A stretch of DNA of 64,000 bases, taken from an uncultured Chlorobiaceae bacterium. GTDB taxonomy: Bacteria; Bacteroidota; Chlorobiia; Chlorobiales; Chlorobiaceae. Below are positions 9,405 to 17,634 of this stretch, piece by piece. How positions within the stretch are numbered: position 1 is the first letter of the stretch; each line of letters starts with the position of its first letter. Under the pieces are notes generated by a model. That model made no database searches, was not told the DNA's origin, and was given only the letters and a program-made list of their open reading frames with translations. A program made the translations under genes and the position numbers. The stretch is from contig CAIMCD010000009.1 in NCBI GenBank assembly GCA_903839405.1, forward strand, positions 1-64,000, given 5' to 3'.

Positions 9405-10241
9405 ATGAAAAACGGTCAAGAGGTGATTTATACGGAAAAAAAGTTTTTTCTGTCGGTTGCTGTTGCGGCGGCAATGCACATTCTGGTTATTGCCGGTGCT
9501 GTTTTTTTTCAGATATGGCAGGTTCGCCAACCGCTCAAGCCAAAAATTGTTACGGTCACCTTTGTTTCGTTGCACGCTTCGGGTGCTTCGGCTGATCTTT
9601 CTCCCAAAAAGAGCGGAGCTGAAAAACTTCCCGCTCCGCTGCCTCCTTCGCCACCCGCTCCTGCGCCTCTGCCCCAGCCTCTCCTGAAGCCTGTCCCGAA
9701 GCCGATTGTACAAGAGTCGACTCCTGTGAAGAAGAGGGTTGTGGAGGAGATTCCGGTTTCAAAAACTGCCGACAAGCCGGAGCCGATGCAAAAAACACTT
9801 GAACGGCTGCAGCAATCCGTTGCCAAGAAAACCGCATCCTCTTCAACGCCATCCTCCGGTACACTTAACACGGCCCTTTCCCGGCTTCAGCAAAAAGTGC
9901 AGTCAGAGGGAGGTGGAGGTGGCCAAAGCGGTGCTCGCGGTCTGGGTCCTGCAGGAACTTACAAGGCGGCAATTGCCTCTATTATACAAGAGCAGTGGGA
10001 GTTTTCAGGGCGTATGCTTAAAAACAGAGAAGGGATGGAGGTCTATGTCCGCATTAATATTTCGAGTGATGGAAAGATTCGCCAGATTATTTTTGACCGG
10101 AAAGCCGTGAGCCAGTATCTGAACAATTCAGTGAAGAAAGCCCTTGAGAAATCTTCACCCCTTCCGGTTCCGCCAAAAGAGTTACTGAGTTCGGATCTCT
10201 GGGTAGGATTTGTGTTTACGCCGGAAGGGATCGGGCAGTAA
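9405..10241 (+). CDS. tolA: TolA/TonB-like periplasm-spanning protein
   Basis: 278 residues. Residues 12-40 form a single membrane anchor (FFLSVAVAAAMHILVIAGAV). A long Pro/Lys-rich linker (about 60-150) is fit to cross the periplasm, and a C-terminal domain starts near YKAAIASIIQEQWEFS and contains VYVRINISSDGKIRQIIF, typical of the TonB/TolA C-terminal fold. It links the TolQR motor to outer-membrane partners. The domain alone could be TonB; the neighbouring tolB-pal-ybgF argues for TolA. A gap of 242 bp with a Fur-box-like site separates it from tolB. Confidence 0.8.
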   Translation: MKNGQEVIYTEKKFFLSVAVAAAMHILVIAGAVFFQIWQVRQPLKPKIVTVTFVSLHASGASADLSPKKSGAEKLPAPLPPSPPAPAPLPQPLLKPVPKPIVQESTPVKKRVVEEIPVSKTADKPEPMQKTLERLQQSVAKKTASSSTPSSGTLNTALSRLQQKVQSEGGGGGQSGARGLGPAGTYKAAIASIIQEQWEFSGRMLKNREGMEVYVRINISSDGKIRQIIFDRKAVSQYLNNSVKKALEKSSPLPVPPKELLSSDLWVGFVFTPEGIGQ

Positions 10242-10398
10242 ACTGATGGATTTATTTTTTTACAGGGATGGGTGATGCTGAATCTGAGAGAGAGAGGAGC
10301 GGAAAAATCTTTTTATCTCTTTGCATATTGTTTTATATTTTAAATGCATATAATACATCATGAGTACGTTTTTGATCGGTGTTATGAGAAAGTGACGG

Positions 10399-10445
10399 TT
10401 TGATGATAATCATCATAACTGATTTTTATAAAAAAAGTTATGATG
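10399..10445 (+). promoter_or_regulatory. Overlapping palindromes upstream of tolB, including a Fur-box-like site
   Basis: A perfect 15-bp palindrome TGATGATAATCATCA (10401-10415) matches the classic 19-bp Fur box at 14 positions by my count. Its right half also starts a second inverted repeat, CATCATAACT (10411-10420) with AGTTATGATG (10436-10445), 15 nt apart. The pair could be an operator region or a hairpin in the tolA-tolB spacer. Binding by Fur is inferred from the pattern only. Confidence 0.45.
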
Positions 10446-10483
10446 TGATGTTTGGTTAACATTTAAAAATAAGTGGTGTTACG

Positions 10484-11800
10484 ATGCAAGTGTTCAGAAC
10501 TGTTATTTCAGCGTTTGTTTTTCTTTTTTGCGCACTGATTTTTTCCTCTCCGCATCTTTTGGCTAGGGAGAGTGGCGAGTATATCGCTATCCGAAAGGCG
10601 GGGAGTGGTAAAATTGCGCTTGTTTTCAGCAAGCCCGATGCAAAGGGGCAAACCGAGTCCGGAGTTGCTCAGGAACTGGATACGATTATCCGGGAAGGAG
10701 TTGATTTTACCGGAGCTTTTACCATGATCTCCCCTCCGCTAAATCTCAAAGATCAGCCTGAGAACAAGAGTGCTACGCTCAATTTCGGAGCGCTCAATTC
10801 GGTAGGTGCAGAGGTTTATACGGGAGGAAAGGTTGAGGTGAATTCCGGCAATATCTCGCTTGACATGGAGGTTTACGACACAGCCGCAGCCCGCTCACTC
10901 TTCCGCAAAACCTATACCGGCTCCAGGGAGCAGCTTCGTTCAATCGGCCACCGCTTCTGCGCTGATCTTTTGGAACTCCTTACCGGCAAGAAGTCGGTTT
11001 TTGGCAGCAAGATTGTTTTTGTTTCAAATAAAACTGGTTTTAAGGAGATCTATGAGTGTGACTTTGACGGCCAGAGAGTTGAACAGTTGACCAATTCCCG
11101 CTCGATATCCCTGACTCCTGCTCTCTCTCCGGATGGTCGCTACCTTGCCTATACGGATTTTACTTCAGGACGGCCAGCGCTTAATATCCGGAATCTTACA
11201 GATAAGAAGACGCTTCTTGTCAGTAAAAACGGCGTTTGTATTGATCCTGGCTGGAGAAACAGCAGTGAAGTTGCAACAACTTTTTCCGCTGACGGGTCGC
11301 AGGACATCTATCTCATCAAAACTGACGGTACGGTTTCCCAAAGGGTTACCACCACCAAGGGGATTGATGTTTCTCCATCATTTTCTCCTGACGGGAGCAA
11401 AATGGCCTTTGTCTCTTCAAGGAATGGCAAACCCCAGATTTTTATCCAGGATCTCAAGTCCGGGCAGGCTAAACGCCTCACCTTCAACGGACCATATAAT
11501 ACTCAGCCCTCCTGGTCTCCTGCAGGAGATAAAATTGCGTACTCCACAATGGAAAAGAGTGGTGAAATCAATATATTTGTAGTAAATGCGGATGGGTCTG
11601 GATTAATAAAGCTGACACAGAGGTCAGGTGAGAACGAGTCCCCCTCCTGGTCGCCGGATGGCAGTATGATTGTGTTTACTTCCAGCCGCCAGGGAACCAA
11701 GAAATTGTTTGTCATGAGTTCTACGGGCGAACATCAAAGGCGTTTATTGCAGATTGATGGTGACCAGATGCAACCATCCTGGTCTTTATTCCGAGAGTAG
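10484..11800 (+). CDS. tolB: Tol-Pal system protein TolB
   Basis: 438 residues. An N-terminal signal peptide (hydrophobic to about residue 26, cleavage near LLARES) exports it to the periplasm. An N-terminal TolB domain (about 28-165) is followed by a WD40-like beta-propeller with repeats carrying P-x-x-S-P-D/A-G, for example [43 protein letters not shown] and [15 protein letters not shown]. TolB binds Pal and helps outer-membrane constriction and integrity. pal starts 35 bp downstream. Confidence 0.92.
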   Translation: MQVFRTVISAFVFLFCALIFSSPHLLARESGEYIAIRKAGSGKIALVFSKPDAKGQTESGVAQELDTIIREGVDFTGAFTMISPPLNLKDQPENKSATLNFGALNSVGAEVYTGGKVEVNSGNISLDMEVYDTAAARSLFRKTYTGSREQLRSIGHRFCADLLELLTGKKSVFGSKIVFVSNKTGFKEIYECDFDGQRVEQLTNSRSISLTPALSPDGRYLAYTDFTSGRPALNIRNLTDKKTLLVSKNGVCIDPGWRNSSEVATTFSADGSQDIYLIKTDGTVSQRVTTTKGIDVSPSFSPDGSKMAFVSSRNGKPQIFIQDLKSGQAKRLTFNGPYNTQPSWSPAGDKIAYSTMEKSGEINIFVVNADGSGLIKLTQRSGENESPSWSPDGSMIVFTSSRQGTKKLFVMSSTGEHQRRLLQIDGDQMQPSWSLFRE

Positions 11801-11835
11801 TAACTTTTGAAATAACACATAAAAAGGGGGAAAAG

Positions 11836-12312
11836 ATGAAAACCGTTAAACCGTTGTTGAGAAGCCTGCTGATTCCTTCGATGCTCTTTTTGGGAGCCTG
11901 CTGTTGCGAAAAGGATGTCGTGGCACCACCACCTCCACCACCACCTCCACCAGCGCCGCCAGTTGCACCGGCAGTTGTTATACCTGGTCTTGGTGATGTA
12001 TTCTATGATTTTGACAAATCAGCACTTCGTCCGGATGCCGTAGACCAGCTCAAGACCAATGCCAACTGGCTGAAGGTCAATGCATCACGTGGTGTTATTG
12101 TTGAAGGTCATTGTGACGAGAGGGGTACCAATGAGTATAACCTTGCTCTTGGTGAGCGTCGAGCCAACAGTGCAAAAGATTACATTGTCAATCTTGGTGT
12201 TGATGGTTCCCGTATCAAGACGGTCAGCTATGGCGAAGAGAGGCCATTTGCTTCCGGACATGACGAAGAGGCATGGGCTCAGAACAGAAGGGCTCACTTT
12301 GTTGCTGAATAA
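11836..12312 (+). CDS. pal: Peptidoglycan-associated lipoprotein Pal, first copy
   Basis: 158 residues. A lipoprotein signal with lipobox LFLGAC puts the lipidated Cys at 22, followed by a run of about nine prolines. The OmpA-like domain has [15 protein letters not shown] and [20 protein letters not shown], including the Asp/Arg that bind diaminopimelate in peptidoglycan. It anchors the outer membrane to the wall and pairs with TolB. A GGGGGA-type ribosome-binding site precedes the ATG. A second Pal follows after a terminator-like hairpin. Confidence 0.92.
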   Translation: MKTVKPLLRSLLIPSMLFLGACCCEKDVVAPPPPPPPPPAPPVAPAVVIPGLGDVFYDFDKSALRPDAVDQLKTNANWLKVNASRGVIVEGHCDERGTNEYNLALGERRANSAKDYIVNLGVDGSRIKTVSYGEERPFASGHDEEAWAQNRRAHFVAE

Positions 12313-12337
12313 GAGTGTGTTTGCCTGAAAACCCCGA

Positions 12338-12372
12338 GAGGCAAGCGTTGTGTGATGCTTGCCTCTTTTTTT
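12338..12372 (+). terminator. Terminator-like hairpin between the two pal genes
   Basis: Perfect 9-bp stem GAGGCAAGC/GCTTGCCTC with a 10-nt loop and a following run of seven T. It lies between the two pal genes, 22 bp ahead of the second start, so it probably lowers read-through into pal2 and ybgF, unless those have their own promoter. Confidence 0.8.
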
Positions 12373-12393
12373 AACATTAAATGCGTTTGTGCC

Positions 12394-12900
12394 ATGAAAA
12401 AAAAAATAAACAGCATGGTTGTTGTTGCTTTGATGATGACCGCCGGATGCTCTTCAAAGAGCGTAGTAACTCCTGTTGCCCCACCACCGCCACCAGCGCC
12501 AGCTCCTGTTGCCGTAGCACCGGTTGCACCTGCGGAGCCATCAGGCTATGGATTTGACAAATGGCAGAGAGGTCCGTTGGGTGATGTTTTTTTTGAGTTT
12601 GACAGTGCTCAGCTCAGCACCGATGCGCAGGAGCAGTTGAAACAGAATGGTTCATGGCTGGAAGGCAACTCCGCAAAGGGCGCGCTTATTGAAGGTCATT
12701 GTGATGCCAGAGGTACATCGGAATACAACCTTGCTCTTGGTGAGCGTCGTGCCAACGTAGCAAAAGATTACCTGGTCAGGCTTGGTGTGCCTTCATCCCG
12801 CCTTCAGACCGTCAGTTACGGTGAAGAATGTCCGTTTACAACCGACCAGAATGAAGAGGCTTGGGCAAAAAACCGTCGTGCACACTTTGTTGTAAAATAA
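12394..12900 (+). CDS. Pal-like lipoprotein, second copy
   Basis: 168 residues from ATG 12394, chosen because it gives a proper lipoprotein signal with lipobox MTAGC (Cys19). A Pro/Ala/Val linker is followed by an OmpA-like domain with [15 protein letters not shown] and [20 protein letters not shown]. The domain closely follows the first Pal, so this is a tandem duplication; the linker and the segment [12 protein letters not shown] before the domain differ. The two copies may be expressed at different levels because a terminator lies between them. Confidence 0.88.
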   Translation: MKKKINSMVVVALMMTAGCSSKSVVTPVAPPPPPAPAPVAVAPVAPAEPSGYGFDKWQRGPLGDVFFEFDSAQLSTDAQEQLKQNGSWLEGNSAKGALIEGHCDARGTSEYNLALGERRANVAKDYLVRLGVPSSRLQTVSYGEECPFTTDQNEEAWAKNRRAHFVVK

Positions 12901-12983
12901 GAGCAGCTCTTGAAGAGAGTAGCCCAGTAATCAGATAAACGCTGAACGGTGAAGCGGCGTTGGAGAAATAAATATTTACAATC

Positions 12984-13748
12984 ATGAGTAAAAGTATTAA
13001 ACCGTTTCTTGTTTTGCCGCTTCTCTTGCTCTCTTCATGCGCATCAAAACAGGATCTGCTTGTTGTGACCGATGATCTTCGCAAGCTCAAGAGTGATGCA
13101 GAAACCGTAAAGTCGCAGTCTGCTGGCTCTTATACAGATGTCCAGCAGCTTCGCGACGAAGTGCTGCGTCTTCAGGGCCTGCTTGAGGAGATGGGTCATT
13201 CCAATCATCAGGAGTTCGCCCGTCTTGGTGTGGAAGACTCCCTCTTGATCCACAAGGTTGACGAGCTTGAGTCAAGGGTGCAGAAAATTGAGCAGTATCC
13301 GGCTTTGGCTAAATTTGTGAGCAAGGCATCACCAGTTCCCCTGAAGCTGAATGATGCGCCATCTGCCGACAAAAAGCGTGAACTTCCGAGTGATGCCGTT
13401 TTGCTTAAGGATGGCTTGGAGCAGCTTGCCAAGAAAAATTATACCGGAGCAAGGGAGAGTTTTACAACGGTTGTGAAGAGCTATCCAAAATCAGATCTTG
13501 CTGATGACGCTCAGTTCCATCTGGCGGAAAGCTATTTCAGTGAAAAAGGGTATGAACAAGCCATTCTGGCATATCAGGTGGTGATTGCAAAATATCCCAA
13601 GAGCAACCAGCGTCCGGCGGCGCTTTACAAGCAGGCGATTGCTTTTGAACGGATTGGTGATGCACAACATGCCAAAGAGAGGTTCAAGGATCTGCTCAAT
13701 GTCTATCCAGCCTCTCCTGAAGCTGATCTTGTCCGCAAGAGAAAATAA
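12984..13748 (+). CDS. ybgF: Tol-Pal system protein YbgF/CpoB-like lipoprotein
   Basis: 254 residues. Lipobox LLSSC gives a lipidated Cys19, whereas the E. coli protein is a soluble periplasmic one. Residues 25-100 are a coiled coil (DDLRKLKSDAETVKS, LRDEVLRLQGLLEEM), and the C-terminal half holds TPR units (DGLEQLAKKNYTGARESF, YPKSDLADDAQFHLAESYF, KYPKSNQRPAALYKQAIAFERIGD). In E. coli this protein couples Tol energy to peptidoglycan synthesis at the septum. It closes the tol-pal cluster and is followed by a hairpin shared with the convergent gene. Confidence 0.88.
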   Translation: MSKSIKPFLVLPLLLLSSCASKQDLLVVTDDLRKLKSDAETVKSQSAGSYTDVQQLRDEVLRLQGLLEEMGHSNHQEFARLGVEDSLLIHKVDELESRVQKIEQYPALAKFVSKASPVPLKLNDAPSADKKRELPSDAVLLKDGLEQLAKKNYTGARESFTTVVKSYPKSDLADDAQFHLAESYFSEKGYEQAILAYQVVIAKYPKSNQRPAALYKQAIAFERIGDAQHAKERFKDLLNVYPASPEADLVRKRK

Positions 13749-13765
13749 GAATCGTGTGGTTGCAG

Positions 13766-13805
13766 GGGGCGCCTCCAAAATGCTTTATTGCTTGGAGACG
13801 CGCCC
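13766..13805. terminator. Hairpin between convergent ybgF and transglutaminase genes
   Basis: GGGGCGCCTCCAA pairs with TTGGAGACGCGCCC across a short AT-rich loop, with one bulged base. No clean T run follows, so termination strength is uncertain. Confidence 0.6.
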
Positions 13806-13819
13806 TTCTCGTTGGCTTG

Positions 13820-14653
13820 TTATGAGTTGAGGACCTTCTCCATGGAGCTGACCTTGACCGAGACGCTGAGCTTCTCCTGACCATTGCCTTTGTAGGTGCC
13901 CCGTACCGGCGGCACGTCGGCATAATCCCTTCCGGAACCGATTTTGATATATCGCTCGTCGACAAAAAGGGTGCTGTGCGTCGGATCCATGCCAATCCAC
14001 CCTTTTTCCTTGCCGCAGTAGACTTCACACCAGGCGTGGCTTGCTTCGTCGCGACCGTCGGGCGTGCTGCCTCCGTAGAGGTAGCCGCTGACATAGCGAG
14101 CCGGCACACCCAGATAGCGGCAGGCCGCAAGCAGGATATGGGCAAAATCCTGGCAGACACCGCGTCCGAGAGCCATGACCACGGCACTGGTGCTGTGTAC
14201 GTCGGTCACACCGGGTTCGTAGATAAACGATTGGTTGATGTGGCGGCATATCGATTCGGCAAGCTGGAGGCTTTCCATAGCGGGATCAAAAAGGGATGAA
14301 AACTCCCGTATGGCCTCGTCAAAACGCACATAGCGGCTCTGGCCCGAAAAATCCATCAGAAAAATATCTTCGTCTTCGGCGGCATCGGAGTGGCCGATCC
14401 CGGTTTCCACAACGGAGGTGGCAATGATCTTGACCCGTTTGTGACTCTGGAGCAGGTTGAAGTGGTTGACCTTGTTGCCGTAAAAGTCGGTGTATTCAAA
14501 AATGGTTGCAGGAGGGTCAACCTGGAGCTTGAAGCTTGCACATCGCTGTGGTGCTGCCGGATTGTTGTCGGGGTGGAGCCTTACTTCGGTCGCTGTTTCA
14601 TAGATGGGGTTATCGTACTCAAACAGGGTGGAGTGTTCAACTTTTAGAATCAT
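13820..14653 (-). CDS. Transglutaminase-like family protein
   Basis: 277 residues. An N-terminal transglutaminase-associated beta domain (about 1-90, starting MILKVEHSTLFEYDNPIYE) precedes the papain-like core. The triad is visible as Cys in GRGVCQDFAHILLAACR, His in ASHAWCEVY and Asp in GWIGMDPTHS. Such proteins are usually proteases or amide-bond enzymes. It is the last gene of a unit with an alpha-E protein and an ATP-grasp protein, a widespread combination predicted to make or process a peptide-like product. Confidence 0.88.
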   Translation of the reverse strand: MILKVEHSTLFEYDNPIYETATEVRLHPDNNPAAPQRCASFKLQVDPPATIFEYTDFYGNKVNHFNLLQSHKRVKIIATSVVETGIGHSDAAEDEDIFLMDFSGQSRYVRFDEAIREFSSLFDPAMESLQLAESICRHINQSFIYEPGVTDVHSTSAVVMALGRGVCQDFAHILLAACRYLGVPARYVSGYLYGGSTPDGRDEASHAWCEVYCGKEKGWIGMDPTHSTLFVDERYIKIGSGRDYADVPPVRGTYKGNGQEKLSVSVKVSSMEKVLNS

Positions 14654-14677
14654 CTTTGTAGTATTGTTTGCGACCGG

Positions 14678-15751
14678 TTATTGCTGTTGCTGATGCTGCT
14701 GTGCCTGGCTCCAGTTGGCACGTCCTCCACCGATTCCGGTAAAGGGGAGTGCTTCATCAACGTCCGGTGACTCGATTTCCGGGGTGTGATAGGCAAAATA
14801 GGTCAAGTGCACCTGTTCTCCTACTTTCACCAATCGTTGTTCCAGCTCTTCAAGATAGTTATGCAATCCTTTTGAAAAAATATCCTCAATGGCGGTATAG
14901 CTCAACTCTGCCTCTATTTTTCCGATAAGGCGGTCGGCGTTGTTGACGTATCGGTGGCGCGAGCTGCCGGATATGCGCCAGAGGGCATCTTCCGCCGCAC
15001 AGACCGAAAAGTTGATGCTGCGCGGGAAGGTGCGGTCGAGAATCAGAAAGCGCAGGATGTTGTCTGGATCGATTTTTGAAAGGTAGACCTTGCGGAATGC
15101 CTCAAGGGCGCTACAGCTTTTCAAAACCGCCATCCATTGAATCAGATCCTCCGACCCTTCCACAACTTCGGGCTGATTTTGGGCTTCGGAGAGCAGCATG
15201 TGGTATTTGACGTCAATAAGGCGGGCTATATTGTCGGTGCGCTCAAGATATTTGGCAATCTGGATGAAGTCCCACCCCTCGTTGTGCGAGAAGGTGTTGT
15301 CGGTAATACCCTGAAAAAGGTGGGAGGCATTCTTGATCTCCTTGTAGAATCCCGAAGGGTCGTTATGCACAAACTGCGGGGTAACGCTCTGCAGATAGTG
15401 GTAGAGGTTGTTGACCTGCTCCCACATCTCACTGGAGATGCTCTCAATAATGCTCCGCGCATTCTCCCGCGCCAGGCCAATGCAGGAGGTGATGGAGTTC
15501 GGATTGTTTTTGTTGAAGACCAGGTAATCGGTCACCGTGTGGGCGGTGTACTCGCTGTAGAGCTCGGCGAAGCGATCCCGGTCGCTGGTGACAAGAATCA
15601 GCGCTATCCAGTAGTTCGGATTCTCGATCGGGGTTATTTTATTGAGGTCGAGCAGCAGGTTGAAATTGACATCAAGGAACCTTGCGGTGTTTTCTGCCCG
15701 CTCGAAGTAACGGCTCATCCAGAAGAGGGATTCGGCAACACGGCTTAACAT
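14678..15751 (-). CDS. Alpha-E domain protein (DUF403)
   Basis: 357 residues, almost wholly helical. It opens with LSRVAESLFWMSRYFERAENTARFLDV, the hallmark of the alpha-E family, and repeats the pattern at YLERTDNIARLIDVKYHMLL. The C-terminal end is a Gln-rich tail. The biochemical role is unknown; it always travels with circularly permuted ATP-grasp and transglutaminase partners, as here (21 bp after the ATP-grasp stop and 24 bp before the transglutaminase start). Confidence 0.88.
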   Translation of the reverse strand: MLSRVAESLFWMSRYFERAENTARFLDVNFNLLLDLNKITPIENPNYWIALILVTSDRDRFAELYSEYTAHTVTDYLVFNKNNPNSITSCIGLARENARSIIESISSEMWEQVNNLYHYLQSVTPQFVHNDPSGFYKEIKNASHLFQGITDNTFSHNEGWDFIQIAKYLERTDNIARLIDVKYHMLLSEAQNQPEVVEGSEDLIQWMAVLKSCSALEAFRKVYLSKIDPDNILRFLILDRTFPRSINFSVCAAEDALWRISGSSRHRYVNNADRLIGKIEAELSYTAIEDIFSKGLHNYLEELEQRLVKVGEQVHLTYFAYHTPEIESPDVDEALPFTGIGGGRANWSQAQQHQQQQ

Positions 15752-15772
15752 ATGGTAATCATAAATTAGTGG

Positions 15773-17221
15773 TTATTCATCAACAACCCAGGTATCCTTG
15801 CTTCCTCCGCCCTGAGAGGAGTTGACGACGAGTGAACCTCTTTTGAGAGCCACCCTTGTCAGGCCTCCGGGCACAATAGTAACAGTTTTACCGTTCAATA
15901 CATAAGGCCGAAGGTCGATATGGCAGCCCACGAGTTCGTTGTCATTGAAAAAGCTCGGGTGGCGCGAGAGCGAAATGGTCGGCTGGGCAATATAGTTGCG
16001 CGGATTGGCCACAATCATCTCGGCAAACTTCTCCTGCTGCTCAATGGTCGATTCCGGGCCCACCAGCATTCCGTATCCTCCGGATTCATTGGCCGCCTTC
16101 ACAACCAGTGAACCAAGGTTTTCAAGAATATATTTCAGGTCGGTCGGGTTGCTGGCCAGCCAGGTTGGCACATTTTCAAGAATCGGATCTTCGCCGAGAT
16201 AGTACTTGATGATTGCCGGCACAAAGCTGTAGATCACCTTGTCGTCCGCCACGCCGGTGCCGATGGCGTTGGCAAGAGCCACATTTCCTTTGCGGTAGGC
16301 GTTGATGAGCCCCGCCACGCCGAGCTTTGAGTCGGGGCGGAAGACCAGCGGATCGAGAAAGGCGTCGTCCACGCGGCGGTAGATCACGTCAACCCGCTCC
16401 AGCCCCCGTGTGGTTCGGGTATAGACCTTATTGTTGTTGACCACAAGATCCTTGCCTTCGGTCAGTTCAACGCCCATCTGGCGGGCAAGGAAGCTGTGCT
16501 CGAAGTAGGCCGAGTTGTAGATGCCGGGGGTGAGCACCACCACGTTTGGTTCGCGGCGCGACGCCGGGCTGATCTCCTGCAGGGTGCGGAGCAGCTCCTG
16601 CGGGTAGTTCTCGATCGGCCGAACCTGATATTTTTCAAATACAACCGGGAAGGCGCGTTTCATGGCCTGACGGTTCTGCAGCATGTAGGAAACGCCACTC
16701 GGCGTGCGCAGGTTATCTTCAAGCACCAGGTAGTTGCCATCCTTGTCGCGGATAATATCGCTGCCGGTGACGTGGATGTAGATGCCAAGCGGAGGATTGA
16801 CCCCCACAAATTCGCGGGCAAAGTGCTGGCTGCCAAGAATCAGTTCCGTCGGAATGATCTTGTCCTTGAGGATCTTCTGGGTATGGTAGATATCGTAGAG
16901 GAACTCATTGAGCGCGGTAATGCGCTGGATAAGCCCCTTTTCGATTTTCTGCCACTCGGAGGCGGGAACAACCCTTGGAATCAAATCGAAGGGAAAAATC
17001 CGCTCAATACCCTCTTCCACTCCGTAGACCGTAAAGGTAATACCCTGGTTGCGGAAAAAAATGTTGATAATCTCGCGGCGGGCCTTGATATCATCAAACG
17101 AAAATTGTCTGAAACGCTCAAGCAGTTTGTCATAATGAGGGCGCGCTTGTCCTTCCGTAGCCATGACCTCATCAAAAAACCGGCTGGTTTCAGCTTCGTA
17201 TCGCTCAAAAAAGCGACTCAT
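15773..17221 (-). CDS. Circularly permuted type 2 ATP-grasp protein (DUF404/DUF407)
   Basis: 482 residues, first gene of the three-gene unit. Typical marks are [54 protein letters not shown] (nucleotide and metal site), [24 protein letters not shown] and a late [19 protein letters not shown]-grasp proteins join a carboxylate to an amine through an acyl phosphate; for this branch a peptide ligase is predicted but the product is not known. Start at 17221 gives the family-usual N-terminus. Confidence 0.88.
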   Translation of the reverse strand: MSRFFERYEAETSRFFDEVMATEGQARPHYDKLLERFRQFSFDDIKARREIINIFFRNQGITFTVYGVEEGIERIFPFDLIPRVVPASEWQKIEKGLIQRITALNEFLYDIYHTQKILKDKIIPTELILGSQHFAREFVGVNPPLGIYIHVTGSDIIRDKDGNYLVLEDNLRTPSGVSYMLQNRQAMKRAFPVVFEKYQVRPIENYPQELLRTLQEISPASRREPNVVVLTPGIYNSAYFEHSFLARQMGVELTEGKDLVVNNNKVYTRTTRGLERVDVIYRRVDDAFLDPLVFRPDSKLGVAGLINAYRKGNVALANAIGTGVADDKVIYSFVPAIIKYYLGEDPILENVPTWLASNPTDLKYILENLGSLVVKAANESGGYGMLVGPESTIEQQEKFAEMIVANPRNYIAQPTISLSRHPSFFNDNELVGCHIDLRPYVLNGKTVTIVPGGLTRVALKRGSLVVNSSQGGGSKDTWVVDE

Positions 17222-17634
17222 ACGGCTATTGTTTCTTGTTGATCGAACTTCACACTGCTGACTTTGTTACCAGTTCTTATATACTTAAATAATTTTGGAT
17301 GTTCATGTTTTTCGCCTAATAAATTTAAAATCCGGCAGGAATTTTACCTTTTAGTCGGTTACTGAGCATTCCTCTCACCCGGCCCACCACAACCGAACCG
17401 GATAATATAGTAATACCCGGTTATGAAAACTCCCTTAAGCCGCCGCATTAATTCCTCCTCCGCCTGATTTGCTCTCACTCCGGCCAAAAGAGGCTGGTGA
17501 TCAGGCTTTTCTGATCTTCCGCGGCAAAACCGTTATCCGCCATGAATTTCAGCGCGTTACGTTGTTATTCAAATAATACTGCGCTATCTTAGCTTTATCC
17601 CTGTTTCTCTCTTTTCATTACCTGTTTGACCCCT
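17222..17634. other. Intergenic region upstream of the TIR protein
   Basis: About 413 bp between divergent genes. On the minus strand there is a 29-codon frame (17359..17448) led by a strong GGAGGAGGAATTA ribosome-binding site. A 22-codon frame (17475..17543) also lies on the minus strand and ends before it. Neither is recognised. The region must hold the promoters for the ATP-grasp unit and the TIR gene. Confidence 0.35.

Noticed and set aside
17475..17543. 22-codon minus-strand frame ending ITSLFWPE upstream of the ATP-grasp unit, considered as a gene remnant
   Set aside because: Too short, no ribosome-binding site and a stop just upstream; no homology that I recognise.
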